From assembly GCA_035507155.1 (NCBI GenBank), contig DATJOK010000069.1:13629-77628 (forward strand): DNA of 64,000 nucleotides, in the 5' to 3' direction. The DNA is from DASZHJ01 sp035507155. Lineage in GTDB: Bacteria > Pseudomonadota > Alphaproteobacteria > ATCC43930 > CGMCC-115725. The position numbers and the translations under genes were made by a program. The notes beneath the pieces were generated by a model, which worked only from the letters and a program-made list of their open reading frames with translations, had not been told where the DNA came from and ran no database searches. The stretch's first letter is position 1; the number at the start of each line of letters is the position of its first letter. This document shows, piece after piece, positions 8,954 to 17,096 of this stretch.

Positions 8954-9649
8954 ATGACGATCACGCTCTTTGACCTGGCCGGCGCCGAGCCGGACCGGCG
9001 GTTCAGCCCCTACTGTTGGCGCACGCGGCTGGCGCTGGCGCACAAGCGCCTTCCCGTCGAGACCTTGCCCTGGCGCTTTACGGAGAAGGAGCGGATCGCC
9101 CCCTCCGGCCAGGGGCGTGTTCCCGTCATCATCGACGCCGACAAATGGATCGCCGACTCGTGGGCGATCGCCAATTATCTCGAGGATACCTATCCCGATC
9201 GCGCGTCGTTGTTCGGCGGCGAAGGCGGCCGCGCACTCGCGCGGTTCTTCAACAGCTGGGTGGACGCGGTACTGCAACCGATCGCAGTACGTCTGGTCGT
9301 GCTCGACATCTGGCAGCACGTGGACGAGCGCGATAAAGCCTATTTCCGCAAGAGCCGCGAGGAGCGCTTCGGCATGCCGCTGGAGCAGGTGCAGGCGGAT
9401 CGCGATCAGCGCGTCAAGGAGCTGTGGCAGGCGCTCACGCCGGCGCGGATGACGCTTGAGCGGCAGAAGTTCCTCGGCGGCGACACGCCGCTCTATCCCG
9501 ACTACATTCTCGCCGGGATGTTCCTGTGGACGCGGGGGGTCAGCGAATTCCCGCTGCTGGAGTCCGGCGATCCCATCGCTGCCTGGCGCGAACGGATGCT
9601 CGATCTCTACGGCGGCCTCGCCCGCCGTGCGAAGGCCTACGCGGTCTGA
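8954..9649 (+). CDS. Glutathione S-transferase family protein
   Basis: The 231-residue protein has an N-terminal thioredoxin-like domain with FSPYCWRTRLAL (the family SPYC/SPxC region) and the cis-proline GRVPVI. The glutathione gamma-glutamyl contact region DSWAIANYLE follows, then an all-helical C-terminal domain. ATG at 8954 was chosen because GGGAGG lies at 8941-8946. Substrate is unknown; relatives act in stress protection or aromatic degradation. A strong hairpin separates it from the convergent MFS small-subunit gene. Confidence 0.85.
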   Translation: MTITLFDLAGAEPDRRFSPYCWRTRLALAHKRLPVETLPWRFTEKERIAPSGQGRVPVIIDADKWIADSWAIANYLEDTYPDRASLFGGEGGRALARFFNSWVDAVLQPIAVRLVVLDIWQHVDERDKAYFRKSREERFGMPLEQVQADRDQRVKELWQALTPARMTLERQKFLGGDTPLYPDYILAGMFLWTRGVSEFPLLESGDPIAAWRERMLDLYGGLARRAKAYAV

Positions 9650-9660
9650 CGTCTCGATGT

Positions 9661-9696
9661 CGAAAGCGGGCCGGCCGCGTGGCCGGCCCGCTTTCG
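9661..9696. terminator. Bidirectional hairpin terminator
   Basis: A perfect 16-bp inverted repeat begins CGAAAGCGGGCC and ends GGCCCGCTTTCG, with a 4-base loop GCGT. It occupies the 57-base gap between two convergent genes (GST and the MFS small subunit). Its A-rich/T-rich outer arms could serve transcripts on both strands, but no long T-run follows. Confidence 0.8.
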
Positions 9697-9706
9697 CACC
9701 GGACTG

Positions 9707-9826
9707 CTACTGAAACAGCTTCAAGGCGTTGATGGCGGTCTCGATGACACCCCACGCAAGCGGGATGCCGACAAAGCCCCAGGCGAGCACGAGCTTGAGG
9801 CCGTTATTGGATGCGCTGTTGGACAT
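9707..9826 (-). CDS. MFS transporter small subunit (39 aa)
   Basis: A tiny gene encodes 39 residues with one membrane helix containing LAWGFVGIPLAWGV. This pattern matches the short companion proteins repeatedly found immediately after OFA-family MFS transporter genes, annotated in databases as MFS transporter small subunit. Here it starts 18 bases after the OFA transporter stop, on the same strand, and ends just before a strong terminator. It is presumably part of or stabilises the transporter complex in the inner membrane; its role is not established. Confidence 0.8.
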   Translation of the reverse strand: MSNSASNNGLKLVLAWGFVGIPLAWGVIETAINALKLFQ

Positions 9827-9844
9827 GTGCGTGCCTCGACTTCG

Positions 9845-11230
9845 TTAGAGCGCCGCCTCGGCGGCTTCCTCGGCGATTTCCTCGCTGCTCATGTGGTGCT
9901 TCTCATGCACTGCCTGGATGAAGTAGTTGCAGATGAAGCCGATCGCCAGCAACACCGCCATCACGTACATGGTGATGTTGTAGGCCTGCGCCTTGGCGAC
10001 CCCGTGGTCGAGGTTGTACTGGCGGATGTAGTTGACCAGCACGGGTCCGAAAATGCCGGCCATCGACCAGGCGGTGATCAGCATTCCGTGGATGGCGCCG
10101 ACATAGCGGGTGCCGAACATGTCCCGCAGATAAGCCGGCACGGTGGCAAAGCCGCCGCCATACATGCTGATGATGACCAGGAAGCACAGCACGAACAGCG
10201 TCACGCTGCCGGCCGCGCCGGTCTGCGGCACCATGGCATAGAGCAGGATGCCGAGAGCGAAGAACACGAAGTAGGTGTTCTTCCGTCCGATCAGGTCCGA
10301 GGTCGAGGCCCAGAAGAATCGGCCCGCCATGTTGAAGAGGCTCATCAGCCCGACAAAGCCTGCGGCGGCGACCGGCGTCACGCGGCCGGGGAACATCTCC
10401 TGACTCATCGCCGAGGCCTGGCCCAGCACGCCGATGCCGGCGGTGACGTTGAGGCAGAGCACCCACCAGATCAGCCAGAACTGCGGCGTCTTCAGCGCCT
10501 GATAGACGTAGACGTTCTGGGTGGTGATCAGCTTCTTCGGCTGCGCCGGTGCCACATAGCCCTCCGGCTTCCAGCCGGGTGCCGGCACGCGCACGATGGT
10601 GGAGCCGACGAGCATGAAGATCGTGTAGATGATCCCCATCACGACGAAGGCTCCGGCGACGCCGATATGGGTCGGCGACGCGAACTTGGACATCAGCCAG
10701 ACCGAGAGCGGCGAGGCGATGAAGGCGCCGCCGCCGAAGCCCATGATCGCCATTCCCGTCGCCATGCCGGGTCGGTCGGGGAACCATTTGATCAGCGTCG
10801 AGACCGGCGAGATGTAGCCGATGCCGAGGCCAACGCCGCCGAGCACGCCGTACCCGAGATAGACGATCCATATGTTGTGCACCCAGACGCCGAGGGCGGA
10901 CACGACGAAGCCGCCACCCCAGCACAGCGCTGCGGCAAACATCGCCTTGCGCGGGCCACCTTCCTCCACCCATCGGCCGAGCACTGCGGCGGAAGCGCCA
11001 AGGACGAAAATCGCGATGCTGAAGATCCAGCCGAGCTCGGTCAGCTTCCAGTCATCTGGCGTCGATTGCGTGATGCCGAGGAGTTTGGTCATCGGCAGGT
11101 TGAACACGCTGAAGGCGTAGACCTGCCCGATGCACAGATGAACGCAGAGCGCCGCCGGCGGGATCAGCCAGCGGCTGTAGCCCGGTGGTGCCACCGTGTG
11201 CTGTCTGTCGAGAAATGAAAAGAGCGCCAT
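9845..11230 (-). CDS. OFA family MFS transporter (oxalate/formate antiporter-like)
   Basis: A 461-residue, 12-helix major facilitator. The OFA signature is visible near the N-terminus (AALCVHLCIGQVYAFSVF) and in the typical LTELGWIFSIAIFVLG segment. Family members exchange oxalate/formate or take up lactate, pyruvate or other monocarboxylates. No oxalyl-CoA decarboxylase lies nearby, so oxalate is not specifically supported. A CoA-transferase cluster lies upstream on the same strand and an alpha-hydroxyacid dehydrogenase lies further on, which fits a carboxylate substrate. The 39-residue companion gene follows. Confidence 0.87.
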   Translation of the reverse strand: MALFSFLDRQHTVAPPGYSRWLIPPAALCVHLCIGQVYAFSVFNLPMTKLLGITQSTPDDWKLTELGWIFSIAIFVLGASAAVLGRWVEEGGPRKAMFAAALCWGGGFVVSALGVWVHNIWIVYLGYGVLGGVGLGIGYISPVSTLIKWFPDRPGMATGMAIMGFGGGAFIASPLSVWLMSKFASPTHIGVAGAFVVMGIIYTIFMLVGSTIVRVPAPGWKPEGYVAPAQPKKLITTQNVYVYQALKTPQFWLIWWVLCLNVTAGIGVLGQASAMSQEMFPGRVTPVAAAGFVGLMSLFNMAGRFFWASTSDLIGRKNTYFVFFALGILLYAMVPQTGAAGSVTLFVLCFLVIISMYGGGFATVPAYLRDMFGTRYVGAIHGMLITAWSMAGIFGPVLVNYIRQYNLDHGVAKAQAYNITMYVMAVLLAIGFICNYFIQAVHEKHHMSSEEIAEEAAEAAL

Positions 11231-11328
11231 CTATCCCGCCTCCCTTGTTCCAGCCTTTGCTCGGAATTCAGCGCCCCGCCGATTCCGTTTATCCGTTGCG
11301 CAGATCCGCGAAACGGCATCCTAATCTC

Positions 11329-11344
11329 GGTGTGGTTAACACCA
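11329..11344. promoter_or_regulatory. Candidate operator upstream of the OFA transporter
   Basis: Two nested inverted repeats overlap here: TGGT-TAAC-ACCA (11333-11344) and GGTGT-N5-ACACC (11329-11343). TGGT/ACCA arms resemble half-sites of GntR-family regulators of organic-acid metabolism, although those usually have a 3-base centre. The site lies about 100 bases upstream of the transporter start in a 274-base non-coding gap, a place for a transporter operator. The regulator is not identified. Confidence 0.35.
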
Positions 11345-11504
11345 AATGAACGTGAAATTCGCGATCCGCACAGCAATTGAGGCACAAAAGGGGCGGAACT
11401 TCAATTCTCGATACGGTCTCCGCGCGTGATTCGGCGCCAAGATCGGAGTCGGGCGGCGTGGGAAAATGCCCATCAGCCGCGGGAAATCAGGACGCGACTC
11501 AGCG

Positions 11505-11951
11505 TCAGGAGGGAAGCCGCGCCTCGAGCCATTGCCTGAGCTGCGGCGTCAGCGGCTTCGCCTTCCGCGTGGCGTCGTCCATCAGCACCATCACGGACTC
11601 GGCCGTGGCGGCACAGAGGTCGCCCTTGAAGATGCCCTGACCGACTCGGAAGGAGCTGCGACCGATCGACAGCACGCGCGTGCCGATGTCGACTTGGCCG
11701 GGGTAGAAGAGCTCGGCGCGGAAATCGATCTCGAGCCGCACCACGACGAAATTGGCGCCGGGGCCCGCGAGCTGCAGCTTCTCGTCGTAGAGGAAGCTGA
11801 CCCGGCCGGTCTCGCAGAAGGTGGCGAAGACCGCGTTGTTGACGTGGCCCTGGCGGTCGGTATCGCCGTAGCGCAGCTTGTCGTGCGTCCAGATCGAGTA
11901 GGAGTCGCGCTCCGTCGCCGGCGGCTGGGTCTTCTCGGCTCTGTCGCTCAT
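11505..11951 (-). CDS. Hotdog-fold acyl-CoA thioesterase
   Basis: The 148-residue protein of the 4-hydroxybenzoyl-CoA thioesterase/YbgC group contains RYGDTDRQGHVNNAVF. The Asp-x-x-Gly-His-Val-Asn signature provides the catalytic aspartate and substrate loop, and a following helix carries ETGR. It hydrolyses acyl-CoA thioesters in the cytoplasm; chain preference cannot be read. It starts ten bases after the CaiB/BaiF CoA-transferase on the same strand, so both probably act on the same CoA ester pool. Confidence 0.85.
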   Translation of the reverse strand: MSDRAEKTQPPATERDSYSIWTHDKLRYGDTDRQGHVNNAVFATFCETGRVSFLYDEKLQLAGPGANFVVVRLEIDFRAELFYPGQVDIGTRVLSIGRSSFRVGQGIFKGDLCAATAESVMVLMDDATRKAKPLTPQLRQWLEARLPS

Positions 11952-11960
11952 CGGGCTCTG

Positions 11961-13178
11961 CTATTCCGCCGCCGCCTTGCGCGGCGTCTCGATGGCGATG
12001 CCGCCGGTGAAGAGGGCGTCGATCTCGCTCTCGCTGTAGCCGGCCTCGGCGAGCACCTCGCGGGTCGAGGAGCCGAAGACCGGTGGCGTTGAGCGCACGC
12101 TCGCAGGTGTGCGCGAGAGCTTCACTGGATTGCCGATGCCCTGATAGGGGCCATGCTCCACCACCATGCCGCGGTGGCGGGTGTGCGGGTGCTGCACCAC
12201 GTCCGGCACGTCAAGCACCGGACCGCAGGGCACGCCTTTCTCGAGCAGCGTCATCGCCAGCTGCTCGCCGTCGATCGAGGCGAGTCCCGCCTCGAGCTCC
12301 TCGCGGAGCGCCGCGCGGTTTACGACGCGATCGCCGTTGCTGCGGAAGCGCGGATCCTGCACCAGCTCCGGCCGGCCGATCTCGGCGCAGAAGCGCTGGA
12401 ACTGCCGGTCATTGCCGACGGCGACGAAGATGCGCTTGGTCTTGGTGCGGAACTGGTCGTAGGGGCTGACGTTCGGGTGCTGGTTGCCGGTGCGCTTCGG
12501 CGCCGCCTTCGAGAGGAACCAGTTGATCGTGTAGGGGTGCAGCAGCGCCACTGCGCTGTCGTAGAGCGTCACCTCGACGAACTGGCCGCGTCCCGAGCGC
12601 GCGCGCTCCTGCAGCGCCAGCAGGATGGCGATGGTGGAATTCATGCCGGTGGCGAGATCGACGACGGGAACGCCGACGCGCACCGGCGCGCCCTCCGGCT
12701 CGCCGTTGAGGCTCATGAGGCCGGCCATCGCCTGCACCACCGCGTCGTAGCCAGGGTATCCACCGAGCGGTCCGTCGGCGCCGAAGCCGGAGACGCGGCA
12801 ATGGATGAGCCGCGGGAAGCGCTGCTTCAGCACCTCCTCATAGCCCATGCCCCATTTCTCCAGCGTCCCGGTCTTGAAATTCTCCACCAGCACGTCGGCG
12901 CTCTCGAGCAGGCGCAGCACCACGTCGCGGCCCTCGGGCTTCGAGAGGTCGAGCGCGACGCCGCGCTTGTTGCGGTTGATGCCGATGAAGTAGGAGGCAG
13001 CGTCGCCTTGGAACGGAGGACCCCAGGTGCGGGTCTCGTCGCCCTGCGGCGGCTCGATCTTGATCACCTCGGCGCCGTGATCGGCGAGCATCTGGGTGCA
13101 GTAGGGACCGCCCAGCACGCGGCTCAGATCGATCACCTTGATGCCGGCGAGGGCGCCGGCGCTGTTGCTCTGGCTCAT
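11961..13178 (-). CDS. CaiB/BaiF (class III) CoA-transferase
   Basis: The 405-residue enzyme has family hallmarks: the N-terminal GIKVIDLSRVLGGPYCTQ, a NRNKRGVALDLSKPEGR motif, and the catalytic aspartate in PVVDLATG (Asp174). Class III enzymes move CoA between carboxylic acids through aspartyl-CoA intermediates, as in formyl-CoA:oxalate CoA-transferase or carnitine CoA-transferase. Substrate is unknown. It sits between the class I CoA-transferase genes and a thioesterase in one minus-strand run. Confidence 0.88.
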   Translation of the reverse strand: MSQSNSAGALAGIKVIDLSRVLGGPYCTQMLADHGAEVIKIEPPQGDETRTWGPPFQGDAASYFIGINRNKRGVALDLSKPEGRDVVLRLLESADVLVENFKTGTLEKWGMGYEEVLKQRFPRLIHCRVSGFGADGPLGGYPGYDAVVQAMAGLMSLNGEPEGAPVRVGVPVVDLATGMNSTIAILLALQERARSGRGQFVEVTLYDSAVALLHPYTINWFLSKAAPKRTGNQHPNVSPYDQFRTKTKRIFVAVGNDRQFQRFCAEIGRPELVQDPRFRSNGDRVVNRAALREELEAGLASIDGEQLAMTLLEKGVPCGPVLDVPDVVQHPHTRHRGMVVEHGPYQGIGNPVKLSRTPASVRSTPPVFGSSTREVLAEAGYSESEIDALFTGGIAIETPRKAAAE

Positions 13179-13189
13179 GGGGCTTCCCG

Positions 13190-13945
13190 TCAGGCTGCGG
13201 CGGTGGGATTGGCGCTCTCGGCGAGGCCGAAGACGCGGGCGGCGAATTGGGGATAGAGGGTCTGCAGCTCCGGCGCAATGCTCCGGCGCAGCAGATCAAG
13301 AATCTCTGGCTTCGGCGACGGCGTCACCGGCACCACGGCGGGACGGTCGAACTCGAAGCCGGTATTGTCCAGAACCTCCTCGACCGTGCAGCCGGGGTGC
13401 ACGCTCTCCAACCGGAAGCGGCCACGCGCCTTGTCGAATGCGAAATGGCAAAGCGGTGTCACCAGCGCTACCGGCCCCCCGCGTCGATAGACATTGGGTG
13501 GGCTGACGCCGGGCGCGCTGATGAAATCCACCTTGGGCACCAGAGTGCGCCGAGAATGCTCGGTGCGGAACAGGATGACGCGCGGCACGACGAAATAGAG
13601 ATAGGCGGAGCCGAAGGAGCCGGGGAAGCGCGCCTTGGGATGCGCGTAGTCGCCGACCGCCACCAGGTTGATGTTGCCTGCGCCGTCGATCTGCGCGCCT
13701 GAAAGGAAAAAGACGTCGATACGGCCCTGGCCGGCGGCGTCGAAGAGCTCGCGGCCGCCATCGGTGAACAGATTGTGCTTGGGGCTCTGCTGCAGCGAGA
13801 CATGCGGTCGCCCCCCGCCGAGCCGCTGCGCCAGGAAGGCCGCCGCGGCGGGGATCGGCGAATTGGCGCCGACAGCCACGTGCTTCGCGCCGGCGATCAA
13901 GCGCAGCACCACGTCGATCAGGATCTCCTCCGGCGCGATGCTCAT
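13190..13945 (-). CDS. Class I CoA-transferase-like protein, beta subunit
   Basis: The 251-residue protein has the glutaconate/3-oxoacid CoA-transferase B fold. The recognisable run is FLSGAQIDGAGNINLVAVGDY, followed by GSFGSAYLYFVVPRVILF and PGVSPPN. The position that normally carries the catalytic glutamate of class I beta subunits (HIIVESG in glutaconate CoA-transferase) reads HVSLQQSP here, with Gln at residue 52. The activity may therefore not be a standard transferase; relatives such as IpdB also lack this glutamate. ATG at 13945 lies four bases after the alpha subunit's stop at 13950. Confidence 0.82.
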   Translation of the reverse strand: MSIAPEEILIDVVLRLIAGAKHVAVGANSPIPAAAAFLAQRLGGGRPHVSLQQSPKHNLFTDGGRELFDAAGQGRIDVFFLSGAQIDGAGNINLVAVGDYAHPKARFPGSFGSAYLYFVVPRVILFRTEHSRRTLVPKVDFISAPGVSPPNVYRRGGPVALVTPLCHFAFDKARGRFRLESVHPGCTVEEVLDNTGFEFDRPAVVPVTPSPKPEILDLLRRSIAPELQTLYPQFAARVFGLAESANPTAAA

Positions 13946-13949
13946 AGTG

Positions 13950-14780
13950 TCAGGCCGCCCGGCGCTCGAAGACATAGCGCTCGAGATAGGTGCGGAAGCC
14001 CTCCTCGGTGGCGGCGAGCCGCATGTATTCCTGGATATGGGCGGCGTCCTCGCGATAGCGCGCGCCGAACTTGAGCGGCCAGGCGCCCTTGGTCGCCACC
14101 GCCACCGCCTCGACATAGAAGGCGGGGATGGTCGATCCCGCGAGCATCTCGTCTTCGAGGAGATTGCCGTCGCGGATCTCCTCGACCGTGACCACGCTCT
14201 TGGTCGAGGCGTGCGCCATGGTGAAGAGCTCGCGGCGGCGCCCGACCCAGACATTGCCGTGCCGGTCAGCGAAGGGAGCATGAAAGAGCGCCACGTCCGG
14301 CCGGATCGCCGGCACGATCAGGATCGGATCGTTCTCGCCGAGCGGATTATCGATCACTTTCCAATCCGGCCTTACCTTGAGCAGATCGGAGCCGATGACG
14401 CCGCGCAGTGGCAGGAAGGGCACGCCCTTCTCGGAGGCCTGCAGCGCCGCGTGCAGCACCGGGCAGGTCGCATCCTTGATCGGGAGCGTGCCCGCCTTTG
14501 CCGCGGCGGCAAAGCGCGGGCCCGGACCGAGCTCGCCCATCGCCACGGCAGAGGTCTCGATCTCGGCGAGTGCGCCGGCGCCGATCAGCAGATCCGCCTG
14601 CAGCGAGGAGGTCGGCAGCGTCAGCAGACGAAGCCCCTTCACGTCGCGCCGGATGAGCGCGCGCGTCGCCTCCATGGCGACACCGCTGTAATCCGGCGGC
14701 ACCACGATCGTCATGCCGTCCCCGATGGCGGCGACGGCGGCCTCAAGAGGACGGACGATATCCACGGGCAACTCCTGCAA
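13950..14780 (-). CDS. Class I CoA-transferase-like protein, alpha subunit
   Basis: The 276-residue alpha partner of the preceding beta subunit. It shows the nucleotide-binding-like N-terminus AIGDGMTIVVPP, a second conserved segment GVIGSDLLKVRPDWKVIDNPL, and the C-terminal ALFHAPFADRHGNVWVGRR typical of GctA/IpdA-type subunits. The two subunits should form a heterodimer or heterotetramer acting on a CoA ester. The gene heads a minus-strand run (alpha, beta, CaiB/BaiF, thioesterase). The 142-base gap upstream is divergent to the alpha-hydroxyacid dehydrogenase and must hold promoters for both. Confidence 0.85.
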   Translation of the reverse strand: MQELPVDIVRPLEAAVAAIGDGMTIVVPPDYSGVAMEATRALIRRDVKGLRLLTLPTSSLQADLLIGAGALAEIETSAVAMGELGPGPRFAAAAKAGTLPIKDATCPVLHAALQASEKGVPFLPLRGVIGSDLLKVRPDWKVIDNPLGENDPILIVPAIRPDVALFHAPFADRHGNVWVGRRRELFTMAHASTKSVVTVEEIRDGNLLEDEMLAGSTIPAFYVEAVAVATKGAWPLKFGARYREDAAHIQEYMRLAATEEGFRTYLERYVFERRAA

Positions 14781-14922
14781 GACCTGCGGGTTTTCCGGAG
14801 CCTAAGTGTCCGGCCGGAGCCCGGCAAGAGCGGACGCAAAATCGTTGCGCCGGGCGGCGCCGCGGTCCTACCGTGGCGTCCTCGCTTCGAGACGGAAACC
14901 TTCTCAAGGATGGGCTCATCTG

Positions 14923-16008
14923 ATGCTGAGCGAAACCAGCGGCGATTTCCTGACCCTGCACGAGCTGGTCAAGGGAGCGCGCGAGCGGCTGCCGAACAAT
15001 ATCTGGAACTATCTCATCGGCGCTGCCGATACCGAGACTACGATGCGGCGCAATCGCCTCGCGATCGATTCACTTGCCTTCCGGCCGCGCGTGCTTCGCG
15101 ACATGTCAGGGATCGACGTGAGCAGCCGCTTTCTCGGCAAACCGCTGCGCATTCCAGTCGCGCTTGCGCCGGTGGGATCGCTCGAATCCTTCGATCCTGC
15201 GGGCGGTGCCGCGGTGGTCAAAGCGGCGCGCGATTTCGGCGTGCCGATGTTCTTGAGCTCGGTCTCGAAGCCCGGGCTGGAAGCGACTGCCGCAGCGGCG
15301 CCCGATGGCCGGAAGATCTTTCAGCTTTACGTGCGCGGCGATGACGCGTTCGTCGACGATCATGTGAAGCGCGCGATCGCCGCCGGCTACGACGCCTTCT
15401 GCCTCACCGTCGATACCGCGATCTACAGCCGACGCGAGCGCGATATCGCCATCCGCTTCGCCAAGCCCTGGCGGCGCGACGTCGCCGGCACGGATTACCA
15501 GGCGGCGCTCAGCTGGACGCAGGTGAAGCGCATCAAGGACAAATACGACATCCCGCTCATCCTCAAGGGCATCGCCACCGCAGAGGATGCGGCGATCGCG
15601 CTGGAGCACGGCGTCGAGAGCATCTATGTCTCCAACCACGGTGGACGGCAGCTCGACCATGGACGCGGCGCGCTCGACGTGCTGCCGGAGGTGGTGGCGG
15701 CGGTGAAGGGACGCGCCTCGATCATCATCGACGGCGGATTCTGCCGCGGCACCGATATCATCAAGGCGGTAGCGCTCGGCGCCGATCTGGTGGCGGTGGG
15801 CAGGCTCTACCTCTACGGCCTCGGTGCCGCCGGCCAGGCCGGCGTCACCCGCGTGCTGGAGCTGCTGGAGACGGAGATCCGCACCTCCTTGGGGCTCCTC
15901 GGCGCGAACAGTTTCGCTCAACTCGACAAATCCTATCTGCATCCGGCGCCGCCGGTGCGCGAGGCGCATATTCACAGCGCCTTCCCGCTGATCGCGGAAG
16001 GATACTGA
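14923..16008 (+). CDS. FMN-dependent alpha-hydroxyacid dehydrogenase (LldD-like)
   Basis: The 361-residue flavoprotein of the lactate dehydrogenase/glycolate oxidase family has a TIM-barrel layout with IWNYLIGAADTE at the N-terminus and PVALAPVGSLE for FMN. The catalytic motif SNHGGRQLD supplies active-site His and Arg, the lysine is in LILKGIAT, and a phosphate-binding VGRLYLYGL follows. It oxidises a 2-hydroxy acid to a 2-oxo acid, donating electrons to quinone or oxygen. The substrate is unproven. ATG at 14923 opens the family N-terminus. The Nudix regulator follows after 18 bases. Confidence 0.87.
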   Translation: MLSETSGDFLTLHELVKGARERLPNNIWNYLIGAADTETTMRRNRLAIDSLAFRPRVLRDMSGIDVSSRFLGKPLRIPVALAPVGSLESFDPAGGAAVVKAARDFGVPMFLSSVSKPGLEATAAAAPDGRKIFQLYVRGDDAFVDDHVKRAIAAGYDAFCLTVDTAIYSRRERDIAIRFAKPWRRDVAGTDYQAALSWTQVKRIKDKYDIPLILKGIATAEDAAIALEHGVESIYVSNHGGRQLDHGRGALDVLPEVVAAVKGRASIIIDGGFCRGTDIIKAVALGADLVAVGRLYLYGLGAAGQAGVTRVLELLETEIRTSLGLLGANSFAQLDKSYLHPAPPVREAHIHSAFPLIAEGY

Positions 16009-16026
16009 CGGGACGCAGGGGGTAGG

Positions 16027-17034
16027 GTGACGCGACGGGGTGCCGACATCGTCATCGGGCTCAACGCGGTGGTGATCGCGGTCACCGCGGGCGAGCCGCG
16101 TGTGCTCATCGTGCGTCGGGTCACCCATTCGCTCGGTCGCGAGCAGAGCCGGGACGCGACCGAAGCGATCGAGGCGTTGCCCTTTGGTCCCTTCGATCCC
16201 GGCGGCCACCGCACGCTGGAGCTGGGGTTGCGCACCTGGGTCGGCGAGCAGACGGATCTGAGCCTCGGCTATGTGGAGCAGCTCTATACGTTCGCCGATC
16301 TCGGCCGCGAGGGCCTGGCCCAGGGCGGCGCGCGCGTGGTCTCGATCGGCTATCTGGCGCTCGCGCGCGAGGCGAGGCCCGCAGGGCAGGGCGAGGCGCA
16401 GTGGATCGACTGGTATCGCTATTTTCCCTGGGAGGACTGGCGGCGGGGCCGGCCCCCCGTCATCGGCGAGGCGATCGTGCCGGGACTTGCCGCCTGGGCG
16501 CAATCGGCGCCCGACGCCGAAGCGCGCCGACGGCGTGACGAGCGCGTGCGCGCCAGTTTCGGCCAGTCGCCCGCGCGCTGGGACGAGGAGCGGGTGCTCG
16601 AGCGCTACGAGCTCCTCTACGAGGCCGAGCTCGTCGCCGAAGCTCGCCGCGACCGCGGCTTGCCGCTCGGCGCGGACGAACCGCTGCTGGGCCAGCCGAT
16701 GGTGTTCGATCATCGGCGCATCCTCGCCACCGCCATGAGTCGGTTGCGCGGCAAGCTCAAATACCGGCCGGTGGTTTTCGAGCTGCTGCCGCCGACCTTC
16801 ACCCTGCTGCGGTTGCAGCAGACCGTGGAGGCGCTCGCCGGCATGGGGCTTCACAAGCAGAACTTCCGCCGGCTCGTCGAGCAGGGCGGGCTTGTCGAGG
16901 GGATTGGCGAAGTGGAGCGTGGCACCGGCGGGCGGCCGGCGGAGAAGTTCCGCTTCCGCCACGAAGTTCTCGTGGAGCGCCCCGCACCCGGCATGCGCCT
17001 GCCGGTGGCCCGGAAAGCGAGGGCGGCGAGCTAA
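16027..17034 (+). CDS. NrtR/NadQ-like Nudix transcriptional regulator
   Basis: The 335-residue protein has an N-terminal Nudix-like domain (about 1-150) and a C-terminal winged-helix region (about 210-325). The latter includes ATAMSRLRGKLKYRPVVFEL and TLLRLQQTVEAL. In place of a catalytic Nudix box it reads GHRTLELGLRTWVGEQT, lacking the paired glutamates, as expected for NrtR-type regulators that sense NAD metabolites rather than hydrolyse them. Such regulators usually repress NAD biosynthesis genes. No nad gene is visible here. A long palindrome lies just downstream over the promoter of the RidA-like gene. GTG start follows GGGGGTAGG. Confidence 0.8.
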   Translation: MTRRGADIVIGLNAVVIAVTAGEPRVLIVRRVTHSLGREQSRDATEAIEALPFGPFDPGGHRTLELGLRTWVGEQTDLSLGYVEQLYTFADLGREGLAQGGARVVSIGYLALAREARPAGQGEAQWIDWYRYFPWEDWRRGRPPVIGEAIVPGLAAWAQSAPDAEARRRRDERVRASFGQSPARWDEERVLERYELLYEAELVAEARRDRGLPLGADEPLLGQPMVFDHRRILATAMSRLRGKLKYRPVVFELLPPTFTLLRLQQTVEALAGMGLHKQNFRRLVEQGGLVEGIGEVERGTGGRPAEKFRFRHEVLVERPAPGMRLPVARKARAAS

Positions 17035-17037
17035 CCG

Positions 17038-17066
17038 TTGACGACCATAATGCTCATTAGTAGCAT
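17038..17066 (+). promoter_or_regulatory. Candidate promoter of the RidA-like gene
   Basis: TTGACG (17038-17043) and TAGCAT (17061-17066) are spaced by 17 bases. A start near 17073 would leave a leader of about 24 bases. The promoter lies almost wholly inside the palindrome at 17041-17075, an arrangement expected for repression. Confidence 0.5.
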
Positions 17067-17075
17067 TATAGTCGT
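17041..17075. promoter_or_regulatory. Long palindromic operator, candidate NrtR/NadQ-like site
   Basis: Arms ACGACCATAATGCT (17041-17054) and AGCATTATAGTCGT (17062-17075) are inverted copies with one mismatch and a 7-base centre CATTAGT. It begins seven bases after the Nudix regulator stop and spans both promoter hexamers of the RidA-like gene. The AT-rich core in GC-rich DNA and the lack of a T-run argue for a protein-binding site rather than a terminator. Binding by the adjacent regulator is inference. Confidence 0.6.
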
Positions 17076-17096
17076 GGCTATCAAAGGGCCCTGCCA

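Noticed and set aside
9845..13178. Oxalate catabolism cluster (OFA transporter plus Frc-like CoA-transferase)
   Set aside because: No oxalyl-CoA decarboxylase is present and the linked enzymes fit other carboxylates equally well, so the pathway is not claimed.
17041..17075. Palindrome read as a terminator of the Nudix regulator gene
   Set aside because: The stem is AT-rich, lacks a T-run and coincides with a promoter, so an operator is more likely.
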